This document shows, piece after piece, positions 34,138-41,375 of a stretch of DNA of 41,375 bases. The position numbers and the translations under genes were made by a program. Origin of the DNA: an uncultured Phocaeicola sp. (GTDB lineage: Bacteria; Bacteroidota; Bacteroidia; Bacteroidales; Bacteroidaceae); assembly GCA_944321335.1 (NCBI GenBank), contig CALUKX010000022.1, positions 1 to 41,375 on the forward strand. Reading direction: 5' to 3'. The notes below the pieces were generated by a model that was given only the letters and a program-made list of their open reading frames with translations, had not been told where the DNA came from and did not search any database. Positions within the stretch are counted from its first letter, which is position 1. The number at the start of each line of letters is the position of its first letter.

Positions 34138-34221
34138 TTTTGATTAGTTACTTACTAATATAAGAATTAATATTGATATCCAAAAGAATAACTTGAAATT
34201 TAAAAAAATAGAGCAGAAATG

Positions 34222-34252
34222 TTTGCAGAATTGCAAAAAAGTCGTACCTTTG
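34222..34252 (+). promoter_or_regulatory. Promoter of the tRNA operon
   Basis: TTTG (34222-34225), 19 bases, TACCTTTG (34245-34252): a full match to the Bacteroidetes promoter pattern, about 40 bases before tRNA-Asp. Confidence 0.75.
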
Positions 34253-34290
34253 CAACCGCAAACGAGAAATATTCTCGGGTAAACATCTCT

Positions 34291-34367
34291 GGTGCGTTAG
34301 TTCAGCTGGTTAGAATACATGCCTGTCACGCATGGGGTCACGGGTTCGAGTCCCGTACGCACCGCCA
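34291..34367 (+). tRNA. tRNA-Asp (GTC)
   Basis: Cloverleaf of 77 bases. Acceptor GGTGCGT pairs with ACGCACC, G discriminator, encoded CCA. The anticodon arm CATGC-CTGTCAC-GCATG has GTC at 34325-34327. The T arm contains GGTTCGAGTCC. Confidence 0.96.
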
Positions 34368-34374
34368 AAAGGAT

Positions 34375-34448
<74 letters not shown>

Positions 34449-34458
34449 CTTTCAGATT

Positions 34459-34496
34459 AAGGATTAGGTTTCTTTCGAAACTTGATCCTTTTTTTG
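34459..34496 (+). terminator. Terminator of the tRNA operon
   Basis: AAGGAT...GTTTC (34459-34472) pairs with GAAAC...ATCCTT (34477-34490) around a four-base loop, followed by TTTTTG. Confidence 0.8.
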
Positions 34497-35095
34497 TTTT
34501 CTGATTGTCATGCCGCCTTTTTCTGACTATTGGAAGTGATAGGTGGTGGAATGTGTTTCCGATTTCTTCCTCTCGGCCGTCGCCTGAACGGCGTGTCGCC
34601 GCCCGAAAGGGGGTAGGTGATGCATGAGACAAAACGGATGAAGTTTTTGTGGTTTCTCCTCTCTGCTTCTAATGGCTGTGTCAGATGACATCTTGGGCCT
34701 TCAGATGTCGGGTGAAGGTGTAGATCTGCTATTTTCATCTTTTTTGTATATTTTAAATCAACAACACGTGTCCTCAAGAGGACTTTCATCAAGGCTATAC
34801 AAATGATGTACAGGTGCTTTTCTACTTGTAATCAACCAAATCAGTATGCTTGGAAATGCAAAAAATGAAATCTGGTGTTTTTCAAAGTAGCTGTTCTTTT
34901 ACTATCAATCCTTTAGTTTTTATGAGTTTCTAACTGCAAATTTAATAAAAACAAGAAAATAAGCAAGTTTTTCGTGAGAAAATGACCAATTAATTTACAG
35001 ATATTCAATAGAATAGTTTGTAGGGCCGATTGGCTGGAATAATTATGCGGTTGAGATACCGGCTCAGACCGTCCGGCTTTGGTGGAGGAATGTGA
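34497..35095. other. Gap of about 600 bases without a convincing gene; possible repeat element
   Basis: An open frame of 94 codons at 34508-34792 (minus) encodes a His/Arg/Pro-rich product with no recognised domain and no good start. The GC-rich part near 34570-34615 has small hairpins such as CGGCG-TGT-CGCCG. It may be a dispersed Bacteroidales repeat, but copy number cannot be tested here. 34800-35040 is AT-rich and shows nothing I can name. Confidence 0.3.
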
Positions 35096-35140
35096 AAAGC
35101 CCTTCCGGCGGTTTCATTTCGAACCCGTCGGAAGGGCTTT
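35096..35140 (-). terminator. Terminator of the NhaC antiporter gene
   Basis: A 16-bp stem (35096-35111 with 35125-35140) with one mismatch or G-U pair and a 13-base loop; the minus-strand tail is TTTT. Confidence 0.75.
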
Positions 35141-35156
35141 CTGTGTATTATTAAAG

Positions 35157-36461
35157 TCAGGAGTATCGTCTCGGATAGCGGAATGTGATACTGAGGATGG
35201 CTATGATGCCGAGAACCATCGGGTAGTAGAGGTAGCCGATGATGCTGATGGGCGAAAGCTTGCTCAGTTCGGCCGCTATCAACATTTGGGCACCGTAAGG
35301 GATGATTCCCTGTACCACACACGAGAAGGTGTCGAGGATGCTTGCGCTTTTCCTCTTGTCGATGTGGTACTTGTCGGCGATGTTGCTGGCAAGCGGTCCC
35401 ATGGTGATGATGGCGATGGTGTTGTTGGCTGTGCAGAAGTTGGCAAGGCTCACCAATGCTGCAATGCAGAATTCTCCGCCACGTTTGCCTTTGATGTGAC
35501 GGGTGAGCTTGTAGATGATAAAGTCTACACCGCCATTGAAGCGGACCAGCTCCAACATTCCTCCGGCCATCAGGGTGATGATGATAAGTTCGTCCATGCC
35601 CAGAATTCCGGCTCCCATAGCGCCGAACCAGTCGAATATGCCGAAACTTCCGGTAAAGAGTCCGATCAGTCCGGTAGAGATTATACCCAGAAAGAGTACC
35701 AGTGTCACATTCATTCCGGCAATGGCTGTACCCAATACTATTATATAAGGTATAACCTTTACCCATTCTATTTCTCCGATTTCGGCAGTAGCCTGAATTT
35801 GCAGTCCTTGGATGATATAGTAACAGAAAACCAGCAGGGCGGCGGGCAGTACAATCATGAAGTTTACCCGGAACTTGTCGCGCATGGCACATCCTTGGGT
35901 ACGGGTAGCGGCGATGGTGGTATCGGAGATGAACGAGAGGTTATCGCCGAAGAAGGCTCCTCCTACAACCAGTGCAGTCATAAAAGGCATTTCCACCCCC
36001 GTCTTTGCAGCTATACCTGCAGCTACGGGAGTCAGTGCAGCGATGGTTCCCACCGAAGTTCCGATGGAGAGGGAGATGAAGCACGATGCCAAAAAGATAC
36101 CTGCCAGCAACAGATTTCCGGGTAGGAGTGTCATGGTAAGGTTGACGGTAGCATCGATGGCTCCCATCGACTTGGCCGAATTGGCGAAAGCACCTGCCAG
36201 GATGAAGATCCAGATCATCACCAGAATGTTCTTGTTGGCAGCTCCCGTAGAATACTGCAGGATACGGTCGTTCAGACTGATTCCCTTGGTCGTGGCAACG
36301 GCATAGATGGAGGATATCATGAAAGCTACCGTGATAGGTACCTTGTAGAAGTCCTGCACGATGATTGACGTTACCAGATACAGGCAGAGGAATACCACAA
36401 GCGGCATCAGCGCCCATCCGCTCGGCTTGTTGGTTATGGTTGTGAGTTTGTTCGGATTCAT
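35157..36461 (-). CDS. Na+/H+ antiporter NhaC family protein
   Basis: A 434-residue inner-membrane protein with about 11-12 helices. The NhaC-family core includes LIWIFILAGAFANSAKSMGAID-like sequence near 80-100, FLASCFISLSIGTSVGTIAALTPVA near 123-147, VVGGAFFGDNLSFISDTTIAATRTQG near 165-190 (helix-hairpin with Asp residues thought to carry the ion) and NFCTANNTIAIITMGPLA near 345-362. It should exchange sodium and protons for pH or salt homeostasis, or carry an organic acid as some family members do. It is a single-gene unit with its own promoter and terminator. Confidence 0.9.
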   Translation of the reverse strand: MNPNKLTTITNKPSGWALMPLVVFLCLYLVTSIIVQDFYKVPITVAFMISSIYAVATTKGISLNDRILQYSTGAANKNILVMIWIFILAGAFANSAKSMGAIDATVNLTMTLLPGNLLLAGIFLASCFISLSIGTSVGTIAALTPVAAGIAAKTGVEMPFMTALVVGGAFFGDNLSFISDTTIAATRTQGCAMRDKFRVNFMIVLPAALLVFCYYIIQGLQIQATAEIGEIEWVKVIPYIIVLGTAIAGMNVTLVLFLGIISTGLIGLFTGSFGIFDWFGAMGAGILGMDELIIITLMAGGMLELVRFNGGVDFIIYKLTRHIKGKRGGEFCIAALVSLANFCTANNTIAIITMGPLASNIADKYHIDKRKSASILDTFSCVVQGIIPYGAQMLIAAELSKLSPISIIGYLYYPMVLGIIAILSITFRYPRRYS

Positions 36462-36486
36462 ATTCGTTTTCTTGGAAAATATGATG

Positions 36487-36494
36487 CAAAGATA
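36487..36494 (-). promoter_or_regulatory. Promoter of the NhaC gene, -7 box
   Basis: The minus strand reads TATCTTTG, an exact TAnnTTTG match, 25 bases before the ATG. Confidence 0.5.
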
Positions 36495-36607
36495 CTAAAT
36501 TCCATTGATATATTCCGGTATTCCGGATGGACGGGAGGCGGGCTGTTTGGTTAAAAGTAAGGAAGGAAGCTGAAAAAATATGCTTTTGTACCGTCTGTAT
36601 CTATGAA

Positions 36608-36643
36608 GAAGGCTGCCCCATGATGTCTCATAAGGCAGCCTTC
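36608..36643 (-). terminator. Hairpin terminator after uxaA
   Basis: GAAGGCTGCC (36608-36617) pairs perfectly with GGCAGCCTTC (36634-36643). The T tract is poor on the minus strand, so termination may be partial. Confidence 0.6.
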
Positions 36644-36668
36644 GCTTTATATCTTTAATACCGGTCGA

Positions 36669-38159
36669 TTACAATGTCACGCCGGTCTTGAAAATGGCGA
36701 TTTCACGATAGCCTTTCTTTTCGTTGTTCACCCATTCGCCGTTAGCAACACGGATCACATAATCGATGAAACGTTTGCAGGTTTCTTCCATCGGCTCATG
36801 TTCCACGATGACACCGGCATTGAAGTCGATCCATCCGGGCTTGTGTGCAGCCAGACGTGAGTTGGTCGAAATCTTCATGGTCGGAACGTATGTACCGAAC
36901 GGGGTACCGCGGCCTGTCGTAAACAATACCATGTGGCAGCCGCATGAAGCCAGAGCCGTTGCTGCAACCAGGTCATTACCCGGAGCCGAAAGCAGGTTCA
37001 GTCCCTTGGTCTGCAGGCGTTCGCCGTAAGGCATTACACCCTGTACATAACTCTTACCGCATTTCTGTGTACATCCCAGAGCCTTTTCTTCCAGAGTGGA
37101 GATACCTCCGGCCTTGTTTCCCGGCGACGGATTTTCACCTACAGGCTCGCCGTGTGAAAGGAAGTATTCCTTGAAGTCGTTGATCAGATGAACGGTCTTG
37201 TCGAACAGTTCCGGAGTCTTGCAACGGTTCATCAGGATGGTTTCAGCACCGAACATTTCCGGAACCTCTGTCAATACGGAAGTTCCTCCCTGAGCAATCA
37301 GGAAGTCGGAGAACATACCCAGCAACGGGTTGGCGGTAATACCGGAGAAACCGTCCGAACCGCCGCACTTCAAACCTACACGGAGTTCCGACAACGGGAT
37401 ATCGGTACGCACATCCTGCTTGCACTTCGCGTACAGGTCGCGCAGAATCTTCATACCTTCCTCAAATTCGTCGTCCACTTTTTGAGCCACCATGAACTTG
37501 ATACGGTCTTCATCGTATTCGCCGATAAATTCGCGGAAGATGTCCGGCTGGTTGTTCTCGCAACCCAAACCTACCACCAATACGGCACCTGCATTCGGGT
37601 GCAGCACCATATCGCGCAGAATCTTCTTTGTATTTTCGTGGTCATCGCCCAACTGCGAGCAGCCGTAGTTGTGCGGGAAAGCCATGATGGCATCCACGCC
37701 TTCTTCTTTGGTTTCACGGCGGAGTGCATCGGCCAACTGGTTGACGATACCGTTTACGCAACCTACGGTAGGAATGATCCAGATTTCGTTACGGATACCT
37801 ACATCACCGTTTTTGCGACGGTATCCTTTGAATGTAAGATCTTTATGTGGGATATCCAGCTTTACTTCCACCGGATTGTAGGTATACTCCAGCAGGCCGG
37901 CCAGATTGGTTTTGATTTCTTTTTCACATATCCAGCTACCCATAGGTACATCCTTGATGGCATGACCGATCGGATAACCGTACTTGATGATGTTTTCCCC
38001 TTCCTTAAAGTCCTTCAGTGTTACCTTATGACCGGCAGGAACGTCTGTTTTCAAGGTAATTTCCTCTCCGTCCACGTTGATGGTTTCTCCCGCAGAGAGG
38101 GCAGAGATTGCGACGGCAACATTGTCCGCCGGGTTAATTTTCAGATAAGTTTTTTCCAT
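36669..38159 (-). CDS. uxaA: Altronate dehydratase, UxaA family
   Basis: A 496-residue cytoplasmic enzyme that dehydrates D-altronate to 2-keto-3-deoxygluconate in the galacturonate branch of the Ashwell pathway. The N-terminal SAF domain (about 1-95; LKINPADNVAVAISALSAGE, GHKVTLKDF) is followed by the catalytic UxaA domain with FKGYRRKNGDVGIRNEIWIIPTVGCVN near 110-135, FPHNYGCSQLGDDHE near 162-176 and LKCGGSDGFSGITANPLLG near 263-281. Cysteines in these loops are likely metal ligands. It lies 10 bases after the LacI-type regulator, so the two are one operon divergent from kdgK-eda. Alternative: another hexonate dehydratase of the same family. Confidence 0.93.
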   Translation of the reverse strand: MEKTYLKINPADNVAVAISALSAGETINVDGEEITLKTDVPAGHKVTLKDFKEGENIIKYGYPIGHAIKDVPMGSWICEKEIKTNLAGLLEYTYNPVEVKLDIPHKDLTFKGYRRKNGDVGIRNEIWIIPTVGCVNGIVNQLADALRRETKEEGVDAIMAFPHNYGCSQLGDDHENTKKILRDMVLHPNAGAVLVVGLGCENNQPDIFREFIGEYDEDRIKFMVAQKVDDEFEEGMKILRDLYAKCKQDVRTDIPLSELRVGLKCGGSDGFSGITANPLLGMFSDFLIAQGGTSVLTEVPEMFGAETILMNRCKTPELFDKTVHLINDFKEYFLSHGEPVGENPSPGNKAGGISTLEEKALGCTQKCGKSYVQGVMPYGERLQTKGLNLLSAPGNDLVAATALASCGCHMVLFTTGRGTPFGTYVPTMKISTNSRLAAHKPGWIDFNAGVIVEHEPMEETCKRFIDYVIRVANGEWVNNEKKGYREIAIFKTGVTL

Positions 38160-38169
38160 AAGTTATATG

Positions 38170-39246
38170 TTAGTTATTATTGCTATGTGCATCCAGGTAA
38201 AAGTCTATGTTTTCTATGGAAAGCAAGGTAATCGGCATATAGTTGCACTCCTTCACCGTTTTCTTCAGGATAAGGTGGTTGCAAAGGCTCTCCACGCTGT
38301 TATATCCCTGTTGGGTAGGCTGTTGCGCAATGATGAAATCGATCAGTCCTTCCTTCAGGCAAGTCACGTTTCTCCGGAGCAGGTCGTAGCCCATCAGGTG
38401 GAAATCGTGCCGTCCTTGTCGGAGCATATACTCGCCGATGATATAAGCTTTCGAATTGAATGTGATGCCACATTTCACATCCGGATGCTCCTTGAAGAAT
38501 TTGTCCAGGATCTTTTCATCCTCACCCGGTTTTTTGGCATACAGGTTCAGGTCCCACATCCGTAAATGTGGATAGTGCTCTTTCATATACGCATAAAAGC
38601 CCTCCTCGCGGCGCAGCTGTTGGTTCGAACCCAGACGGCCTTCATTGATCTGTCTGAAAATCACCAGCTCGTTTTCGTTCTTCAACAGCAGCTTCATCAT
38701 GTGTGCGGCGAAATAGCCGCTGTGCTTGGCGTTCTGTCCGTAGAAACTGAGCGGTTTCAGTCTCGCTATGTTCGAATCGATAAATACGAAAGGAATCTCG
38801 TCCTTCTTCAGCTGGTTTGTAACCTGCTCAGTCTCCGATTCGATGGTAGGAGAGATGATATAGCCGTCGGGATTGTATGAATTCAATCTTCTGCTTGCCT
38901 CGACGAACGAACCGAACTCATACTGGTCGTAATATTCGGTTACCAACGAAATCTGGAAATCGGAAAATACCTTCCTTGCCTGCCACATGCCATTCTCCAC
39001 GTCGTCCCAATAATCTCCTTCATTATGCATGGGAAGTAGGCAGGCAAAAGTATATTTCTTGTTCGATGCCAGAGCGCTGGCATACATGTTCGGTTGGTAA
39101 TCAAGCTGCTTCAGGATTTCCTCCACCTTCTTCCGGCTTGATTCCGACACACCCGAGCGTCCGTGCAGAACACGGTCGACAGTACCTACCGATACTCCTG
39201 CAAGTTCCGCTATATCTTTGATTCGCACTCTTTCTGTCTGTTTCAT
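38170..39246 (-). CDS. LacI family transcriptional regulator of the sugar-acid locus
   Basis: A 358-residue repressor or activator. The N-terminal helix-turn-helix (about 6-30) reads IKDIAELAGVSVGTVDRVLHG, and the hinge helix follows at about 50-60 (QPNMYASALAS). The rest is a type 1 periplasmic-binding-like sensor (about 65-350; YTFACLLPMHNEGDYWDDVENG, GYIISPT, FVFIDSN, GYDLLRRN). It is co-transcribed with uxaA and divergent from kdgK-eda. Its probable operator is the inverted repeat at 39371-39388 and its ligand is likely a hexuronate intermediate such as 2-keto-3-deoxygluconate; both are inference. Confidence 0.92.
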   Translation of the reverse strand: MKQTERVRIKDIAELAGVSVGTVDRVLHGRSGVSESSRKKVEEILKQLDYQPNMYASALASNKKYTFACLLPMHNEGDYWDDVENGMWQARKVFSDFQISLVTEYYDQYEFGSFVEASRRLNSYNPDGYIISPTIESETEQVTNQLKKDEIPFVFIDSNIARLKPLSFYGQNAKHSGYFAAHMMKLLLKNENELVIFRQINEGRLGSNQQLRREEGFYAYMKEHYPHLRMWDLNLYAKKPGEDEKILDKFFKEHPDVKCGITFNSKAYIIGEYMLRQGRHDFHLMGYDLLRRNVTCLKEGLIDFIIAQQPTQQGYNSVESLCNHLILKKTVKECNYMPITLLSIENIDFYLDAHSNNN

Positions 39247-39327
39247 AAACTCCTTGTTTAGGCCTTTTTATATGCCTTGATTAATAACTACCGTATAATC
39301 TAACTCGTGTTTGAAATTTTTTCGATA

Positions 39328-39335
39328 CAAATATA
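39328..39335 (-). promoter_or_regulatory. Promoter of lacI-uxaA, -7 box
   Basis: The minus strand reads TATATTTG, an exact TAnnTTTG match. TTTG lies 18 bases upstream at 39357-39354. The leader to the ATG is about 80 bases. Confidence 0.55.
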
Positions 39336-39343
39336 TAACTTTT

Positions 39344-39374
39344 TTTGGTATTTCAAAAATAAATTGTACCTTTG
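39344..39374 (+). promoter_or_regulatory. Promoter of kdgK-eda
   Basis: TTTG (39344-39347), 19 bases, TACCTTTG (39367-39374): a complete Bacteroidetes promoter. The leader to the kdgK ATG is about 100 bases. Confidence 0.75.
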
Positions 39375-39388
39375 TGTGCGTACACAAA
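39371..39388. promoter_or_regulatory. Probable LacI-type operator over the kdgK-eda promoter
   Basis: TTTGTGT (39371-39377) and ACACAAA (39382-39388) are perfect inverted repeats around GCGT. The site begins inside the -7 box and covers the expected start site, an ideal repressor position. Confidence 0.65.
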
Positions 39389-39477
39389 ATGCATATACAT
39401 ATTATATATAGTAATATGCTTCCTAGTGGAACATTTAATCAAACTTATTATAAATAGTATAAAAAACACAATCTACA

Positions 39478-40500
39478 ATGGGAAAAATTGTTACTTTAGG
39501 CGAAATCATGTTGAGACTGTCTACACCGGGAAACACTCGTTTTGTTCAGTCGGATAATTTTGATGTTGTTTATGGTGGTGGTGAAGCAAATGTTGCAGTA
39601 AGCTGCGCCAATTATGGTCATGATGCATATTTCGTAACAAAATTGCCGAAGCATGAAATCGGTCAGTCTGCAGTGAACGCATTGCGTAAATATGGTGTAA
39701 AGACAGATTTTATTGCTCGTGGCGGCGACCGTGTAGGTATCTATTATCTCGAAACCGGTGCTTCTATGCGTCCTAGCAAGGTTATCTACGACCGCGCTCA
39801 TTCTGCTATCGCAGAAGCCGATCCATCTGATTTCGATTTCGACGCTATCATGGAAGGTGCCGACTGGTTCCACTGGTCAGGTATTACTCCTGCTATCTCT
39901 GACAAGGCTGCCGAACTGACTAAGCTGGCTTGTGAAGCTGCTAAACGTCACGGCGTAACCGTATCTGTTGACCTTAACTTCCGTAAGAAACTTTGGACCA
40001 AGGAAAAAGCTCAGTCTATCATGCGTCCGTTGATGCAGTACGTAGATGTATGTATCGGTAACGAAGAAGATGCCGAACTTTGTCTGGGCTTCAAGCCGGA
40101 TGCTGATGTAGAAGGCGGTAAGACCGATGCTGAAGGCTACAAGGGTATCTTCACTGCAATGGCCAAGGAATTCGGATTCAAGTATGTTATCTCTACTTTG
40201 CGTGAATCATTCTCTGCAACCCACAACGGTTGGAAGGCAATGATCTACAACGGCGAAGAATTCTATACTTCAAAGCGTTACGATATCAACCCGATCATCG
40301 ACCGTGTAGGTGGTGGTGACTCATTCTCAGGTGGTATCATCCACGGTTTGCTGACTAAGCCTAACCAGGGTGAAGCTTTGGAATTTGCAGTAGCCGCTTC
40401 TGCTTTGAAGCACACTATCAACGGCGACTTCAACCTGGTATCAGTAGAAGAAGTTGAAGCTTTGGCAGGTGGCGACGCTAGCGGTCGTGTACAGAGATAA
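39478..40500 (+). CDS. kdgK: 2-keto-3-deoxygluconate kinase (PfkB family)
   Basis: A 340-residue cytoplasmic sugar kinase converting 2-keto-3-deoxygluconate to its 6-phosphate. It has the PfkB N-terminal block VYGGGEANVAVSCANYGHDAYFVTKLP (about 31-58), DLNFRKKLWT near 165 and the catalytic C-terminal signature DRVGGGDSFSGGIIHGLL near 277-295, with the base Asp in GGGDSF. Its place before eda and divergent from uxaA supports this substrate over fructose or ribose. Start ATG 39478 gives MGKIVTLGEIMLRLS, typical of the family. Confidence 0.92.
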   Translation: MGKIVTLGEIMLRLSTPGNTRFVQSDNFDVVYGGGEANVAVSCANYGHDAYFVTKLPKHEIGQSAVNALRKYGVKTDFIARGGDRVGIYYLETGASMRPSKVIYDRAHSAIAEADPSDFDFDAIMEGADWFHWSGITPAISDKAAELTKLACEAAKRHGVTVSVDLNFRKKLWTKEKAQSIMRPLMQYVDVCIGNEEDAELCLGFKPDADVEGGKTDAEGYKGIFTAMAKEFGFKYVISTLRESFSATHNGWKAMIYNGEEFYTSKRYDINPIIDRVGGGDSFSGGIIHGLLTKPNQGEALEFAVAASALKHTINGDFNLVSVEEVEALAGGDASGRVQR

Positions 40501-40540
40501 TTAATCAGTTGGAAGGTTATAAAAAATAGTTTGAAATAAA

Positions 40541-41209
40541 ATGGCAAAATTCGATAAGATTGCAGTGTTGAACAAGATTGGTTCAACCGGTATGGTTCCT
40601 GTATTCTACCACAAGGATGCAGAAGTTGCAAAGAAAGTCGTTAAGGCTTGCTACGACGGTGGTGTACGTGCATTCGAATTCACAAACCGTGGCGATTTTG
40701 CTCACGAAGTATTTGCTGAAGTAGTGAAGTACGCAGCAAAGGAATGTCCTGAAATGGCAATGGGTGTAGGTTCTGTAGTCGATCCTGCTACAGCTGCATT
40801 GTACATCCAGTTGGGTGCCAACTTCGTAGTTGGTCCGTTGTTCAACCCTGAAATTGCAAAGGTTTGCAACCGTCGTCTGGTTGCCTACACTCCGGGTTGC
40901 GGAAGCGTATCCGAAGTAGGTTTCGCTCAGGAACTGGGATGCGATCTTTGTAAGATCTTCCCGGGCGACGTACTCGGCCCGAAATTGGTTAAGGGTATGT
41001 TGGCTCCGATGCCTTGGTCTAAGCTGATGGTTACCGGCGGTGTAGAACCGACTCAGGAAAACCTTACATCATGGATCAAAGCAGGTGTATTCTGCGTAGG
41101 TATGGGTTCTAAGCTGTTCCCGAAAGACAAGGTTGCAGCCGAAGACTGGGCATACGTAACAGAAAAGTGTAAGGAAGCTCTGGCATACATTGCCGAAGCT
41201 CGCAAATAA
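40541..41209 (+). CDS. eda: 2-dehydro-3-deoxy-phosphogluconate (KDPG) aldolase
   Basis: A 222-residue class I aldolase that cleaves KDPG to pyruvate and glyceraldehyde-3-phosphate. It has the Eda fold order: [21 protein letters not shown] near 17-37, [14 protein letters not shown] (active-site Glu) near 45-58, [25 protein letters not shown] near 77-101, [10 protein letters not shown], and the Schiff-base Lys in [19 protein letters not shown] near 132-150. It lies 40 bases after kdgK and is the final step of the locus. A strong terminator follows. Confidence 0.94.
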   Translation: MAKFDKIAVLNKIGSTGMVPVFYHKDAEVAKKVVKACYDGGVRAFEFTNRGDFAHEVFAEVVKYAAKECPEMAMGVGSVVDPATAALYIQLGANFVVGPLFNPEIAKVCNRRLVAYTPGCGSVSEVGFAQELGCDLCKIFPGDVLGPKLVKGMLAPMPWSKLMVTGGVEPTQENLTSWIKAGVFCVGMGSKLFPKDKVAAEDWAYVTEKCKEALAYIAEARK

Positions 41210-41253
41210 TATCGGAACGAGAGTTCATTTTGTTTAAAGGTGTATAAAGTGAA

Positions 41254-41300
41254 AAGCGCCGGACACGTGGTGACACGTATTCCGGCGCTTGTTTATTTTA
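41254..41300 (+). terminator. Terminator of kdgK-eda
   Basis: AAGCGCCGGA (41254-41263) pairs exactly with TCCGGCGCTT (41281-41290), with further pairing inside the loop, followed by GTTTATTTTA. Confidence 0.85.
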
Positions 41301-41327
41301 TAGGGTGTCCAGTTTAACGTTCCCAAT

Positions 41328-41375
41328 TTAGCCTACATTTTTAAGCTGTTTGGTACGTTCTGTAACCCAGTTTAT
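41328..41375 (-). CDS. C-terminal end of a minus-strand gene, cut by the window edge
   Basis: The minus strand reads INWVTERTKQLKNVG and then TAA. This looks like the natural end of a protein converging on eda, and the other two minus frames stop within the same stretch. Too little is present to name it. The call rests only on plausible composition and position. Confidence 0.3.
   Translation of the reverse strand: MNWVTERTKQLKNVG

Larger units (their letters stand above)
33048..34154 (+). mobile_element. IS630 family insertion sequence
   Basis: An element of about 1.1 kb with imperfect terminal inverted repeats. TAAGTAGATGTTCATAATTA at 33048-33067 matches the complement of 34135-34154 at 15 of 20 positions. 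The outermost bases are TA on both sides, fitting the TA target duplication of IS630/Tc1 elements, which would put the element itself at 33050-34152. It carries an internal -7 box TACCTTTG at 33089-33096 and two overlapping reading frames for a DDE transposase. It lies between yqgE and a tRNA pair. Confidence 0.85.

Noticed and set aside
35079-36125. Plus-strand open frame of 348 codons opposite the NhaC gene
   Set aside because: It is low-complexity, rich in Gly/Asp/Tyr/Ser, has no domain, and shadows a well-supported membrane protein.
37188-38231. Long open frame of 347 codons on the plus strand antisense to uxaA
   Set aside because: The opposite strand encodes a clear UxaA protein; the plus frame has no recognised motif and reflects codon bias of the real gene.

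Overview
The window looks like chromosome from a gut Bacteroidales, most likely Bacteroides or Phocaeicola. The evidence is the gene families (PorT-type barrel, OMP_b-brl_3-type receptor, TIGR02757 protein, NhaC antiporter, Ashwell-pathway sugar-acid genes) and many copies of the Bacteroidetes -7 promoter box TAnnTTTG, some with TTTG about 19 bases upstream. Shine-Dalgarno sequences are mostly weak. No CRISPR array, rRNA, prophage or conjugative module is visible. The one clear mobile element is an IS630-family insertion sequence.

Layout. (1) 36-6056, minus strand: a tripartite efflux operon (TolC, HlyD/EmrA-like adaptor, MFS pump), followed by an AraC regulator and a sialate O-acetylesterase whose C-terminus is missing. 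(2) 6215-8591: a Crp/Fnr regulator divergent from hcp (hydroxylamine reductase / hybrid cluster protein). A Crp-like inverted repeat lies about 41 bases upstream of the predicted hcp start site. (3) 8729-10728, plus: a MaoC-like hydratase, then a small zinc peptidase overlapping a TIGR02757 gene. (4) 10732-13986, minus: LysM/periplasmic-binding-like lipoprotein or exported protein, PorT-type barrel and xth. (5) 14061-17410, plus: uvrA and ybaK. (6) 17501-19777, minus: a beta-propeller lactonase and glycerate kinase. (7) 19873-24131, minus: a TonB-receptor-like barrel, a LytS-type histidine kinase broken by an in-frame TAG, and a LytTR response regulator. (8) 24245-24965: a candidate small RNA (minus) and a small phospholipase-D-fold protein (plus). 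(9) 25179-28397: two convergent POT-family transporters. (10) 28588-30753, minus: a TPR protein and a sodium:solute symporter. (11) 30822-33029: recR, a membrane protein and a GNAT acetyltransferase facing yqgE. (12) 33048-34154: the IS630 element, followed by tRNA-Asp and tRNA-Arg. (13) 35157-36461: NhaC antiporter. (14) 36669-41209: the sugar-acid locus lacI-uxaA (minus) divergent from kdgK-eda (plus).

How the genes work together. The last block is a compact regulon: UxaA makes 2-keto-3-deoxygluconate, KdgK phosphorylates it and Eda splits it to pyruvate and glyceraldehyde-3-phosphate. The LacI-type regulator probably controls it through a perfect inverted repeat that overlaps the kdgK -7 box. 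The Crp/Fnr-hcp pair resembles the known HcpR nitrosative-stress module. The receptor, kinase and regulator genes look like a self-contained envelope signalling operon, but the kinase reads as interrupted in this sequence.

I did not find a clear new multi-gene system. The most useful leads are the nonsense-split kinase, the candidate small RNA at about 24250-24327, the hcp and kdgK operators, the IS insertion just upstream of yqgE, and the small PLD protein with a Cys-rich tail.
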